From the NCBI GenBank assembly GCA_963742035.1, contig CAVUKH010000008.1, positions 186,001-250,000 of the forward strand: a stretch of DNA of 64,000 nt. Reading direction: 5' to 3'. Numbering within the stretch: position 1 is the stretch's first letter; each line of letters opens with the position of its first letter. Origin of the DNA: Bog-473 sp963742035. Lineage in GTDB: Bacteria; Actinomycetota; Acidimicrobiia; Acidimicrobiales; RAAP-2. The notes under the pieces are model-generated. The model searched no databases and had not been told where the DNA came from. It saw only the letters and a list, made by a program, of their open reading frames with translations. Positions 1-8,577 of this stretch are shown here, one piece after another. A program made the position numbers and the translations under genes.

Positions 1-571
1 TCCAGGCCGCCCAGCCGGCCAGGGCGACCAGGACGACGGCGGTGACGATCCGGATCGTCGCGATGTTGACCAGCCGGAGGAGGCTCTGACCGCTCACCAC
101 GGCGAGCCCGGCCACCGCCCACAGGGCAAGCAGGGCGCCGACGGCCACCGAGAGGGGGTCGTGGTAGTGGGCGGCCAGGTTGGCGGTGAGGATCTGCGTG
201 AGGTCACCCCATTCGGCCAGAAAGATCACGAGGAACGCGGTCACGGCGATCCGACGGTGCGACGCCACCTCACGCTCGACGAGTTCCTCCTCCTTCTGTT
301 CCTTGACCGCCTCACGAAGTGCGAGCGCCGCACCCACCAGGAACATGCCCGCGACCACGGCATCGAGTACCTGATGGGGCAGCAGGTGGAAGAGGGCCAC
401 GCCGATCGTGACGGCGATGACAACGTGCACCGCGAAGCCGGCCGCGGCGCCCAGCCACACGACGGCCGGACGGCCCCGGGTCGACATGACCAGTGAGGCG
501 AACATGGTCTTGTCCGGGAGCTCGCCGATGAAGATGATCGGGAAGACGGCGAAGACGACGGCGAAATCCAA
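1..571 (-). CDS. GDT1/TMEM165 (UPF0016) family Mn2+/Ca2+ transporter, cut by window edge
   Basis: The reading frame runs off the left edge, leaving about 190 residues, close to the usual family length. It is very hydrophobic and carries both family signatures: GELPDKT near residues 14-20 and AEWGDLTQ near residue 108, the acidic ion-binding motifs of the GDT1 cation/proton antiporters that export Mn2+ or Ca2+. A charged cytoplasmic loop (KEQKEEELVEREV) separates the two three-helix halves. I start it at TTG 571 because AGAAAGG lies 5 nt upstream and no better ATG or GTG exists. The 131-nt leader may be a Mn2+ riboswitch (separate entry). The family is firm from the motifs; the ion is inferred from the family. 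Confidence 0.85.
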   Translation of the reverse strand, partial: MDFAVVFAVFPIIFIGELPDKTMFASLVMSTRGRPAVVWLGAAAGFAVHVVIAVTIGVALFHLLPHQVLDAVVAGMFLVGAALALREAVKEQKEEELVEREVASHRRIAVTAFLVIFLAEWGDLTQILTANLAAHYHDPLSVAVGALLALWAVAGLAVVSGQSLLRLVNIATIRIVTAVVLVALAGWAAW

Positions 572-590
572 AGGGGCCTTTCTGTCAGGT

Positions 591-672
591 CCGAAGGTAG
601 CGTGCCGAGCGAGTCACCCTCGGGCAGTGCTCCCACCGGCGATGTGCGTCGAGAGTGCCGCCGCCAACCCCG
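591..672 (-). promoter_or_regulatory. possible degenerate yybP-ykoY (Mn2+) riboswitch leader
   Basis: This is the leader of the GDT1 gene, read on the minus strand. GDT1 genes in actinobacteria are commonly controlled by the yybP-ykoY Mn2+ riboswitch. Here a GGTTGGCGGCGGC segment, a GACGCACATC segment and a 3' CTACCTTCGGACC segment occur in the order expected for that aptamer, and GC-rich pairing is possible between them. The canonical GGGGAGUAG is not present, so the match is weak and rests largely on gene context. Confidence 0.25.
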
Positions 673-702
673 TCTGGTGCGACCGGCGAAGATGCGTCCT
701 CG

Positions 703-1521
703 TCAGTGGGACTGGTCGAGGAGCGACTGGCCCGTCATGGTGAAGACAGTCTCGTCGTCACACTGGCGCCAGAGGTCGAGCAACTCCAACGACACCGGGT
801 CACAGCCGTATCGCATCGGTCCCTCGGTGTCGAGGATCGCGTCGGCGATAGCCGAGGCCGCCTGGGCCGGATCGACGACACGGGGGTCGGCGTGTTCACG
901 GCGCAACGATGCAGCGACGTCGGCCATGGGTCGGTAGTCGGCGAAACGGGCCGCACCCGGCTCTCCCGTGCTCAGGCGGAACATGTCGGTGTCGATGGGC
1001 CCGGGAAGGATTTCGACCACGCGGATACCGAACGGCGCGACCTCGACCCGCAAACTGTCACCGAAGGCCGACGCCGCCGCTTTGGAGGCTCTGTAGGCGG
1101 AGAAGAATGGAACGGACGCGAAGATGGACGACGACGTCACCGTGCACACCACGGACGGTTGGTTCGCTCGCAACACAGGAATGGCGGCCGACGTCAGCGC
1201 GACGACTCCGAAGACGTTGGTCTCGAACATCCGGCGCCAGTCCTCCACGTTGGCGTGTTCCACCGGCAGGTAGTCGGTGTCGATGCCGGCGTTGTTGACG
1301 AGCACACGCAGATCGGACGGAAGATCGAACGTGGAGGGGTCCGTGACGTCGAGGCGCCGGACCTGAAGGCGCCCTCCCGCCTCTGCCGCCATACCGGCCC
1401 CAGCATCGGTATCCCGCATGGTCGCCACGGTGTCGAAGCCGCGGTGGGACAACTCGACCGCGACGGCCCGCCCGATGCCACGGCTTGCTCCCGTGACCAA
1501 TGCGCTCCCGTGAATGTCCAT
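703..1521 (-). CDS. short-chain dehydrogenase/reductase (SDR)
   Basis: A 272-residue classical SDR. The NAD(P)-binding TGASRGIG is at residues 10-17, NNAG at 76-79, catalytic Ser near 130, and YRASK gives Tyr143 and Lys147. The PGPIDTDMF segment after the active site is also typical. ATG 1521 starts directly at the Rossmann strand. The Arg in TGASRG and at about 36-37 (MRD) favours NADPH. The substrate cannot be read from the sequence. It lies upstream of the GDT1 gene on the same strand, but the 131-nt gap argues against a tight operon. Confidence 0.88.
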   Translation of the reverse strand: MDIHGSALVTGASRGIGRAVAVELSHRGFDTVATMRDTDAGAGMAAEAGGRLQVRRLDVTDPSTFDLPSDLRVLVNNAGIDTDYLPVEHANVEDWRRMFETNVFGVVALTSAAIPVLRANQPSVVCTVTSSSIFASVPFFSAYRASKAAASAFGDSLRVEVAPFGIRVVEILPGPIDTDMFRLSTGEPGAARFADYRPMADVAASLRREHADPRVVDPAQAASAIADAILDTEGPMRYGCDPVSLELLDLWRQCDDETVFTMTGQSLLDQSH

Positions 1522-1604
1522 GCGCCCGATTCTTCCTCACCGCGGAGCACCGCCGATACCGGCCCGATGACGGCCCACCGCGTTGCTGGTACCGGCGCCG
1601 AACC

Positions 1605-1958
1605 TCAGAGACCGAAGGCGGTCGGATGCCGCGGCTGGTAGAGCAACATCTGGCCGGCGCCGGGCACGTGCAGACCGATGGTACGGCCGAAGCCGCGGCT
1701 CTCGATGCTCCCCGCAAACGTCGCACCTTTGGCGGTGAGCTCCTCAATCGTCCGCTCGAGGTCATCACAGACCAGCGAGATCTCATGGTGCTCCGTGCCC
1801 CCGTCGACCGGGTGGACGCCGAGCTCGGACGGTCCCGTCCCGAAGATGAGCCACCCGTCATGTGCATCGACGTGCGGCCAGCCCACCACATCGCGGAAGA
1901 ACGCACGCGCCGCCTCGGCATCGTGAGCGTGGACGAGCGTATGGAGACCGGTGATCAT
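1605..1958 (-). CDS. VOC-superfamily (glyoxalase/bleomycin-resistance-like) protein
   Basis: A protein of about 117 residues with the single-module VOC pattern: MITGLHTLVHAHDAEAARAF at the start, a central HEISLVCDDLE strand-helix, and GRTIGLHVPGAGQMLLYQP at the end. The family includes glyoxalase I, extradiol dioxygenases and antibiotic-binding proteins, usually using a metal between modules of a dimer. I use ATG 1958 because homologues start at this motif; GTG 1994 gives 12 more residues that look unlike the family. Function is not predictable beyond the fold. Confidence 0.75.
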   Translation of the reverse strand: MITGLHTLVHAHDAEAARAFFRDVVGWPHVDAHDGWLIFGTGPSELGVHPVDGGTEHHEISLVCDDLERTIEELTAKGATFAGSIESRGFGRTIGLHVPGAGQMLLYQPRHPTAFGL

Positions 1959-2039
1959 CTCCACGAGACTAGGGAGACGAGGGTGCCCACGCACGCCGCG
2001 TGAGCGTCTGGGAGCGCGCGTCGCCGGGGCGCCCCTGCG

Positions 2040-3395
2040 CTACGGCGCCGCGACCTCCTCCCCCACCGGAGCGGCGTCACTGTGACCGAGCTGATGCCGC
2101 AGGCAGGCCTCCAGTGACGGGTGGCGGAAGACGTGCCCCGCCGCGGCCAGCCGGGCCGGGAGGACGCGCTGACTGGCCTGGACCATCTCGCGGGCTCCCT
2201 CGGCACCCAGGAGCACCCGGGGACCGAGGGCCGGGACGGTGAGGAGCGCCGGTCGTCGCATGACACGGGCCAGCGTCGAGGCGTAGTCGCGGTTGGTCAC
2301 GGGGATCGGTGCCACCGCGTTGAGCGGTCCGGCGGTCGCGTCGTCCACCAGCGCCCGCCCGAAGACATCGAGCAGGTCGTCGAGGCCGATCCATGACACC
2401 CACTGGGAGCCGGGGGCCAGTGGGCCCCCGAGACCAGCCGCGAACAGCGGGCGGAGGAGCTTGAGGCTGGCGCCGCGGGCGGACTGCACAATGCCCGTCC
2501 GCACGTGGACGACACGCAGTCCCGCCGCCGTTGCCGGCTCTGTTGCCGCCTCCCAGGCCTCGACGAGTTCGGCCAGGAAACCCGACCCGCGCCCGCTGTC
2601 CTCGGTCAGCTCCTGGCTTCCACGGTCCGTCCCGTAGAACCCGATGGCCGACGCGCACAGCAGCAGGCGCGGCCCGTCGCGCCGGCCCGCCATCATCCGG
2701 GCCAGTGCGCGTGTGGGTCCGATCCGGCTGTCGCGCACGCGCCGCTTGTGGGCGTCGGTGAACCGGCCGGCGATGGAGGCTCCGGCCAGGTGGACGACCG
2801 CATCGACGCCCTCGAGCGCCTGCGGGTCGGGGCGCTCGGGCTCCCAGGCTCGCTCCAGCGCATGCCTGGGCGGGCGCCGCACCAGGCGGATGACACGGTG
2901 GCCACCGGTCGAGAGGTAGGCGCACAGGGCCGATCCGATGAGGCCCGAAGAGCCCGTGACGGCGACCGTCAGGAGGCGTCCGTCCGGTGGCGCGAGACGC
3001 TGGTGCGCGGCCAGATCGCCGGCCAGCTGGTGATGCCGGTAGCGGAAGGTCTGGAGGAGGAACGAGCCCGGAACCGGCGTCTCGACCCGGTCGGTGACCT
3101 TGGTCGTCGCACCGTCGATCGCTGCGAACGAATGTGTGTGGCGCCAGTGCAAGGGCAGTGACACCAGCTCGTCGACGAACCGGTGCGGCGGGTCGTCGTC
3201 CGAATGCTGTGCCACCCAGGGCAGATGCCCGGGCAACCGAAGGACCGCCCGCCCGTTGACCAGTGAGGATGCCTCCTGGGCCACGGTGATCGGCTGCCAG
3301 GGAGGCAGAAGGCGCACGAGCGCCCCCGGCCGCTCGTGCCAGGCAAAGACCTCGGAGACCGGGGCGTTGATGATGCTCGAGTACTGCAGCCCCAT
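2040..3395 (-). CDS. TIGR01777-family epimerase with N-terminal SRPBCC-like domain
   Basis: A 451-residue, two-part protein. Residues 1-140 resemble a START/SRPBCC ligand-binding domain (NAPVSEVFAWHERPGAL...). From about 145 it is an extended-SDR domain with TGSSGLIGS at 147-155, VDAVVHLAGASIAGRF, and the TIGR01777 hallmark segments SAIGFYGTDRG and WVSWIGLDDLLDVF. The family is related to cell-division inhibitor SulA-like epimerases, and its substrate is unknown. ATG 3395 has GGAG 6 nt upstream. The frame stays open far upstream, but that part is antisense to the crotonase gene and is rejected. It is divergent from the crotonase across 76 bp. Confidence 0.85.
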   Translation of the reverse strand: MGLQYSSIINAPVSEVFAWHERPGALVRLLPPWQPITVAQEASSLVNGRAVLRLPGHLPWVAQHSDDDPPHRFVDELVSLPLHWRHTHSFAAIDGATTKVTDRVETPVPGSFLLQTFRYRHHQLAGDLAAHQRLAPPDGRLLTVAVTGSSGLIGSALCAYLSTGGHRVIRLVRRPPRHALERAWEPERPDPQALEGVDAVVHLAGASIAGRFTDAHKRRVRDSRIGPTRALARMMAGRRDGPRLLLCASAIGFYGTDRGSQELTEDSGRGSGFLAELVEAWEAATEPATAAGLRVVHVRTGIVQSARGASLKLLRPLFAAGLGGPLAPGSQWVSWIGLDDLLDVFGRALVDDATAGPLNAVAPIPVTNRDYASTLARVMRRPALLTVPALGPRVLLGAEGAREMVQASQRVLPARLAAAGHVFRHPSLEACLRHQLGHSDAAPVGEEVAAP

Positions 3396-3471
3396 GTTCT
3401 GCTCCCGTCTTGGCGCCACGCTGCCTGCCGTCTGTTGCAGGATATGGCCGAGCCGAGCGAAGGGGCCCACC

Positions 3472-4290
3472 GTGGACACAGTGCAGATCGACCAGCCCCA
3501 CGAGGGCGTGACCCGGATCACCCTCGACCGCCCGGAGCGGTTGAATGCCATGAACGCCACGCTCATCGGCGAGCTCCACGACGCGCTGACGGAGGTTGCG
3601 GTCGACCCCACGTGCCGGGCGGTCATCCTGACCGGGGCGGGCCGGGGCTTCTGCGCCGGGCTGGACCTCGCAGGATACGGCACCGCGCCAAGGTCCGACG
3701 GCCTCGACCGCGTGGGAGCCACCTTCGCCACGCAGACGCACATCGCGGCGCTCGTGCCCCGGTTGCGTTCGCTGCCCCAGCCCGTGATCGCCGCCGTGAA
3801 CGGTCCGGCGGCAGGCGGCGGCCTCGCCCTGGCCCTGGCCAGCGACGTCCGCGTCGCCGGCGCATCGGCACGGTTCAACGTCGCCTTCGTGCGCCTTGGG
3901 CTCTCGGGTTGCGACATCGGGGTGAGCTGGCTGCTCCCGCGGCTGATCGGCGCGTCGCGGGCCTGGGAGCTGATGCTGACCGGGCGCATCATCGACGCGG
4001 GGGAAGCGGATCGGATCGGCCTCGTCCTGCAGGTGGTGCCCGATGAGGAGTTGCAGCGCGCCGCCCTCGACACCGCCGCGCTCATCGCGGCCAACGCGCC
4101 GTGGGGCGTCCGGATGACCAAGGAGGTCATGTGGTCCCAGCTCGAGGTCGGCTCCCTGCAGGCGGGCATCGACCTCGAGAACCGGACACAGGTCCTCTCG
4201 TCCATGACGAACGACATGCAGGAGGCCGTGGCCGCTTTCTTGCAGAAGCGTCCACCCCGCTACGGGAGTTCGTCGGACCCCGCGCCGTAG
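3472..4290 (+). CDS. enoyl-CoA hydratase/isomerase (crotonase) family protein
   Basis: A 272-residue crotonase. The oxyanion-hole segments GAGRGFCAGLDL (about 55-66) and NGPAAGGGLALALASDVRVAG (about 110-130) are intact, followed by FVRLGLSGCDIGVSWLLPRLIG. Aligned by eye with rat enoyl-CoA hydratase, the two catalytic glutamates (E144 and E164) are replaced by small residues. An Asp in GCDIG (about 148) sits near where some enoyl-CoA isomerases keep their acid. A role in acyl-CoA metabolism is likely, but simple hydration is uncertain. GTG 3472 is preceded by GAAGGGG with 6-nt spacing and starts at the conserved first strand. Confidence 0.88.
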   Translation: MDTVQIDQPHEGVTRITLDRPERLNAMNATLIGELHDALTEVAVDPTCRAVILTGAGRGFCAGLDLAGYGTAPRSDGLDRVGATFATQTHIAALVPRLRSLPQPVIAAVNGPAAGGGLALALASDVRVAGASARFNVAFVRLGLSGCDIGVSWLLPRLIGASRAWELMLTGRIIDAGEADRIGLVLQVVPDEELQRAALDTAALIAANAPWGVRMTKEVMWSQLEVGSLQAGIDLENRTQVLSSMTNDMQEAVAAFLQKRPPRYGSSSDPAP

Positions 4291-4348
4291 GTCCCGTGTG
4301 GTGCCTGTCGCCGTGACGGCGGCACACATCACTACGTTGTGTCGTCTG

Positions 4349-5825
4349 ATGCACCACCGCTCCGACCCGACTCGCGTGCCGAGACGGACGCGTCGGTGCC
4401 TGTCGGTCGCCGGCCTGGCCCTCGCGCTCGTGTTGGCCGGCTGTTCGGCTGCCGGGCGCACGAGCACCGACCTCGCCGATCCCGCACAGTCCGTCTCACC
4501 GGTCCCCGACTACCCGGACACCTGTGCCCCCGTGGGCGTCGACACGACGAGCCCGTGTCTTCGTCTCACGCTGGCGGCGATTGACGCGGCCAGAGCCGGG
4601 GAGGGCCTGGGCCCCATGGTGCTGCCTGCCGACTTCCCGCAGCTGACCGTTCCCGAACAGCTCTTCGTCGCCGTCGACCGCGAGCGGGTGGACCGGGGCC
4701 TGGCCCCCGTTCACCGCTCTCACGACCGCCCTCGACGCCGGCGCGCAGAAGGGGGCCGCCGGGGCGCGCCTCCCGCCGCGACCCGGGCCGGCCTATGGCG
4801 CGGTGACGACCGAGTGGATCGGCGATGTCGACAACGGGCTCGATGCCGACTTCCAGTGGATGTACAACGACGGTCCGGACAGCGGCGTACCGGGCTGCTC
4901 AGGCGGCAGGACGTCGGGTTGTTGGGTGGACCGCGGCATCGTCCTCACCCGGTTCGGATCCCCGCACCTCGTGATGGGGGCCGCCTACGACCCCAGCGGC
5001 GACACAGCGAGTGAAGACCGCGGCGGGTCCTCCCTGGCCGCAACACTGGCCACCGCCGCCCACGGCGGCGCCGACGCGTACAGCTGGAAGCAGGCGCTGA
5101 CGGCCATGTCCGCCGGGCGGCTGCGGCCCCTGCGGTCGGTTCCGTCCTCGGAGTCGAACACCGGGATCAGCGACCCGAGCCACAACGTGACGCCGGTCCC
5201 CGACTACACCAGCATCTGCCTCGGTGGCGGGGTCGACGATTCCCCGGCCTGTGTCGGGGCGGTGCTGCGGGCCATCAACCACGCCCATGCCCTGGAGGGG
5301 ATCCGCCCCATGGTGCTGCCCACCGGGTTTGCCCAGTTGGGCATTCCCGAACAGCTCTTCGTGGCCGTCAACCTCGAGCGCGTGGACCGCGGGCTCCCGG
5401 CCTTCGCCGGTTTGACGTCGGCGCTCGACCGCAACGCGCAGGACGGGGCGGACGACGCCAACGACCCACCCGACCCGGGTCAGGCCTATGACCTCGACGA
5501 CGCCGAATGGGCGGGCGGCTCGTCCAACGGCCTCGATGCCGTGTACGGGTGGATGTACGACGACGGGTTCGACAGCGGCAACCTCGACTGTCTGCGCCGT
5601 GGGGCCGCCGGCTGCTGGGGCCACCGCAAGGGCATCCTCGACGACTTCGGGTCAGGCCCCAACCTGGTGATGGGTGCCGCCATCGCCACGACAAGCGACA
5701 CGCACAGCGGCGACAAAGGCGGCACGTCCATGGCGGTCACGCTCGCCGTCGCCGGCGAGCCGGCACAGGCCTTCGCCTACAGCTGGACGGAGGTGACTGC
5801 GTTGCTCCCGCCCGGAGCGACCTGA
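4349..5825 (+). pseudogene. CAP/SCP-like lipoprotein with two tandem domains, interrupted by a one-base frameshift
   Basis: From ATG 4349 the protein has a basic N-terminus, a hydrophobic helix and lipobox LAGC (Cys32), so it should be a membrane-anchored lipoprotein. Two tandem repeats follow. Each has PVPDY near the start, MVLP..F.QL..PEQLFVAV..ERVDRGL, a W-x-YNDG/MYDDG segment and a terminal HLVMGAA/NLVMGAA. Copy two also has CWGHRKGIL, typical of CAP domains. In copy one the frame changes at 4704-4708: the CCCCC run holds one extra base. Downstream, frame +1 continues PFTALTTALDAGAQ, matching AFAGLTSALDRNAQ of copy two. Restored length is about 490 residues. Whether the shift is real, an error or programmed is open. 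Confidence 0.75.
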
Positions 5826-5846
5826 GGCGAACCTAGGGTGGGCGCG

Positions 5847-6191
5847 ATGGCGCCGCAGATCTACGTCAATCCGTCGTGCTCGAAATGCCGAACCGCCCTG
5901 TCACTCCTACAGGAGCACGAGGTGGCGGCCGAGACGATCCGCTACCTCGACGAACCTCCGACCCTGGCGGACCTCATGGTGCTCATGCAGCGTCTCGGCA
6001 TTGACGATCCCCGCATGATGATGCGGACGGGAGAGCCCGTCTACGCCGAGTTGGCGCTCGCCGATCGGGACGGCGATGCCCTCTTGGAGGCCATCACGCG
6101 GCACCCGATCCTGCTGGAGCGGCCGATCTTCGTCGTCGGCGACCGGGCGATCATGGCGCGCCCGCCGGAGCGGGTTCTCGAGCTCCTCTGA
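5847..6191 (+). CDS. ArsC/Spx-family arsenate reductase-like protein
   Basis: A 114-residue thioredoxin-fold protein of the glutaredoxin-dependent ArsC family. It has NPSCSKCRTAL at the N-terminus (Cys11 is the catalytic position; a second Cys at 14 makes a CxxC unlike the usual CSKSR), MMRTGEPVY around the Arg60 equivalent, and LLERPIFVVGDRAIMARPPERV with the later arginines. That supports arsenate reduction, or a regulator/YfgD-like role. ATG 5847 is chosen over GTG 5838 because AGGGTGG lies 5 nt upstream. No arsenite exporter or ArsR gene is adjacent, which weakens an arsenic-resistance role. Confidence 0.78.
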   Translation: MAPQIYVNPSCSKCRTALSLLQEHEVAAETIRYLDEPPTLADLMVLMQRLGIDDPRMMMRTGEPVYAELALADRDGDALLEAITRHPILLERPIFVVGDRAIMARPPERVLELL

Positions 6192-6260
6192 CATCCACGG
6201 TGCTGTCGTGACGGCCCTCGTAGGGTGTGCGCGCACCCGGCCTACGAAACGAGGACGACA

Positions 6261-6722
6261 GTGACGACTTCTCTGGTGTTCTACGGGATCCTCGGCATTG
6301 CGAGCACGGTGGCCGCGTTCGCCGCCAACCGGCGACTCTTCTCGGGTGATCGGGCGGGTTCCGTCTCGCTCCTCGAAGGGATCTACTATGCGGTCGGCGT
6401 GTGCTCCCTGCTTCTCGGGTGGTACTTCAACGTGCGCTACGTGCACCTCTACGGTCACCGGGCCAGCTACGTCAATTACACGAAGATGCTCTTCTCGAAC
6501 TGGGCGGCGGACTCGGCGGCCCAGGACTACACGATCGTGAACCTGGTCCTCCTGCCGCTCTGGACCATCTCCGAAGGCCGACGGCGCGGGCTGCAGTGGG
6601 CCTGGATCTTCTTCGTGATGAGCCTGTTCACCAGCCTCGCTTTCTCCGTGGCGCTCTTCCTGGCCTTCATGGAGCGCCAGCTGCGCTACAACCGCTCGCT
6701 CGCTCCGTCGAGCACGGCGTAG
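6261..6722 (+). CDS. DUF2834-like integral membrane protein
   Basis: About 153 residues with four predicted membrane segments (roughly 4-22, 36-56, 82-100 and 110-132 from GTG 6261). The segment NWAADSAAQDYTIVNLVLLPLWTISEGRRRGLQW resembles the DUF2834 pattern of a small-residue/Asp loop before a helix. GTG 6261 has GAGGACGAC directly upstream; a start at 6225 would add a non-family tail. The 3' end overlaps the convergent flavoprotein gene by 37 bp. Function unknown. Confidence 0.7.
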   Translation: MTTSLVFYGILGIASTVAAFAANRRLFSGDRAGSVSLLEGIYYAVGVCSLLLGWYFNVRYVHLYGHRASYVNYTKMLFSNWAADSAAQDYTIVNLVLLPLWTISEGRRRGLQWAWIFFVMSLFTSLAFSVALFLAFMERQLRYNRSLAPSSTA

Positions 6723-8247
6723 CCGCAGTTGTAGCCCGGAATGAACGTCACACCGGGACCGCCGTGGCACCCGGCTCCGCAGAGGTAGAGGCCCTCGACC
6801 GGCACCGGCGCATCGGGCCACCCCGTCGGGCCAGGCCGGAACGGGCCCATGTATTCCGGCTGGAGCAGCCCGTGGGTGAAGTCCCCGCCGGCACAGCCGA
6901 ACATCAACTCGTACGTGTAGGCCGGGTAGTTGAGCTGGCGCTCAATGAGGTCGGGGAAGTTCGGGGCGGCCGCGGCGATCTTGGCGACCATCCGCTCGGC
7001 CATCTCGTCGCGCAGCCGACCCTGCGTCGGGCGGTCGCCGATCGGGAGGTAGAACGCGAAGCTGCTGGCGGCGTGCATCCCGGCGGGCGCAAGGGACGGG
7101 TCGTCGAGCGACGGGATCTGCAGGTTGAAGCTCGGGGACGGGGGGACCTCCCCCCGCACACAGCCTTCGAAGTCCTGCTGCATCCGCTCCGCCGTGCCGA
7201 AGAACGTGACGTTGCGACCGAGCTTGGTGTCGTTCAGGGCCTCGTAGGGGGCGCGGTACTCGGGCAAGCCGTTCAGGGCGAAATGTGCCTGGAAGTAGGC
7301 CGCCCGGTGATCGATGGCCCCGACGCGACGGACAAAGCCATCGGGAAGGCTGTCGGCGTCGAGCAGGTGCGTGAAGGTCGTCGTCGGGTCGAGGTTGGAG
7401 ACCACGACGGGCGCCGTGGCCACCTCTCCCTCGCCCAATTCGACCCCGGTCACCGCGCCGCCCTCCACGACGATCCGGGACACCTTGGCGTGGCGCCGCA
7501 GCTCTCCGCCGTGCTGCTCGAACATGCGGGCCAGGTGATCGGCCATGGTTCCCAGGCCGCCGCGGACCTTCGACATGGTCGCCGTTCCCGGCGAGGCCAG
7601 GGCGAAAGCGAGGCAGAGTGCGCTCCCGGGCGAGTAGGGGCCCCGATAGGTCGAGTTGACGGCGAGGAAGGCCAGCATGCTGCGCACCGGCGCGTGTTTG
7701 GACCGATCGGGGAGAAAGCGGTCGACGACATCCATCACACTGCCGAACATCGCCGTCCGGATGGCCTCCCGCTCGGTTTCGTTGGCGGCGCACGCCCACA
7801 TTTCGTCGAGTGACTTCGGCGGGGTACGCACGTCGAAGCGGCCGATGGCACGCGCCGGGGCCTCAGCCCACGCCGCCACCTCGGCCATCCCGAGCACGGC
7901 CTCGATCCCGATCGTCTCCCCGAGATGCTCCAACAGTCGTTCCGGATCCGAATAGAGCAGAATCGGCGGCTGGCCGTCCTCGCTGATGCTGGCGGACTGC
8001 ACCTCCGGTTCGTAGATCGGGCAGGCAGCCAGGTCGAGATCCTCGAAGATCTGGTTCGGCACCGGGAACTGAATGGAGCCGGCCAGCTCGAAACGGTAGC
8101 CACGGATGAGCTCCGTGGTCGACGCCATTCCGCCGATGAAGTGGTTCTTCTCCAGGCACAGGACCCGCAGTCCCCCCGCGCCATGACCGTGGCCGCGGTC
8201 AGGCCGTTGTGACCCGCTCCGATCACAATGGCGTCGTAGTCACTCAT
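6686..8247 (-). pseudogene. phytoene-dehydrogenase-like FAD oxidoreductase (COG1233), frameshifted near the N-terminus
   Basis: From ATG 8247 the first 25 codons give MSDYDAIVIGAGHNGLTAAT, the FAD dinucleotide-binding motif. The frame is then lost in a six-C run at 8172-8177; one further base would rejoin RVLCLEKNHFIGGMASTTELI and the remaining 480 residues. The rest has the family's GGLGTMADHL segment, the substrate domain, and the C-terminal FAD motif LYLCGAGCHGGPGVTFIPGYN. Restored length is about 520 residues, normal for PYROXD2-like carotenoid/retinol oxidoreductases. No crtB or crtE lies nearby, so carotenoid synthesis is not supported. A homopolymer error is a serious alternative to true inactivation. 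Confidence 0.85.
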
Positions 8248-8346
8248 GGCGGGGACTGTAGTGATCCCTGGTCCGGGGTGCCTCGCCGACGCCATGATTA
8301 GAGACGTCGCTCTTTGGCAATGCTCCTTTCAGACAAAGGAGGGACC

Positions 8347-8577
8347 ATGAGCGAAGGATCGAGCACCGGGTCGGGCGGCCCGGACACGGAGGTGACGGCG
8401 GCCACGAAGGTCGAGGAGATTCTCGAGACCGCCGCCGCCCACACGGCGGACCGGCCGCCGACGCCCGAGGAGGAAGCCGCGGCCGAGAGCAATGCCCTCG
8501 ACCCGGAGGTCGCCGAACACGAACGGGAGATGGGGAAGATCGGCGCCGAGGTGAAGGGGGAGGGCGCGATCGACTAA
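8347..8577 (+). CDS. small acidic conserved hypothetical protein
   Basis: A 76-residue, strongly acidic, soluble protein with no cysteine or membrane segment. ATG 8347 has a near-perfect AAAGGAGG 6 nt upstream, so it is surely translated. The middle (ADRPPTPEEEAAAE) and end (VAEHEREMGKIGAEVKGEGAI) resemble small actinobacterial proteins of unknown function that I recall with a PTPEEE...KGEG pattern. Its stop overlaps the end of the convergent permease gene by 4 bp. No function can be assigned. Confidence 0.75.
   Translation: MSEGSSTGSGGPDTEVTAATKVEEILETAAAHTADRPPTPEEEAAAESNALDPEVAEHEREMGKIGAEVKGEGAID

Noticed and set aside
2077..4467. 796-residue minus-strand open frame across the crotonase and epimerase
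   Set aside because: Arg/Gly/Pro-rich, no motifs; it is the high-GC shadow of two real genes in other frames.
4704..4708. programmed +1 frameshift in the CAP-like gene
   Set aside because: No stop codon or Shine-Dalgarno stimulator is placed as in known programmed sites; a simple indel is more likely.
6686..8247. carotenoid biosynthesis locus
   Set aside because: No phytoene synthase, GGPP synthase or cyclase in the neighbourhood; the flavoprotein is of the broader PYROXD2-like group.
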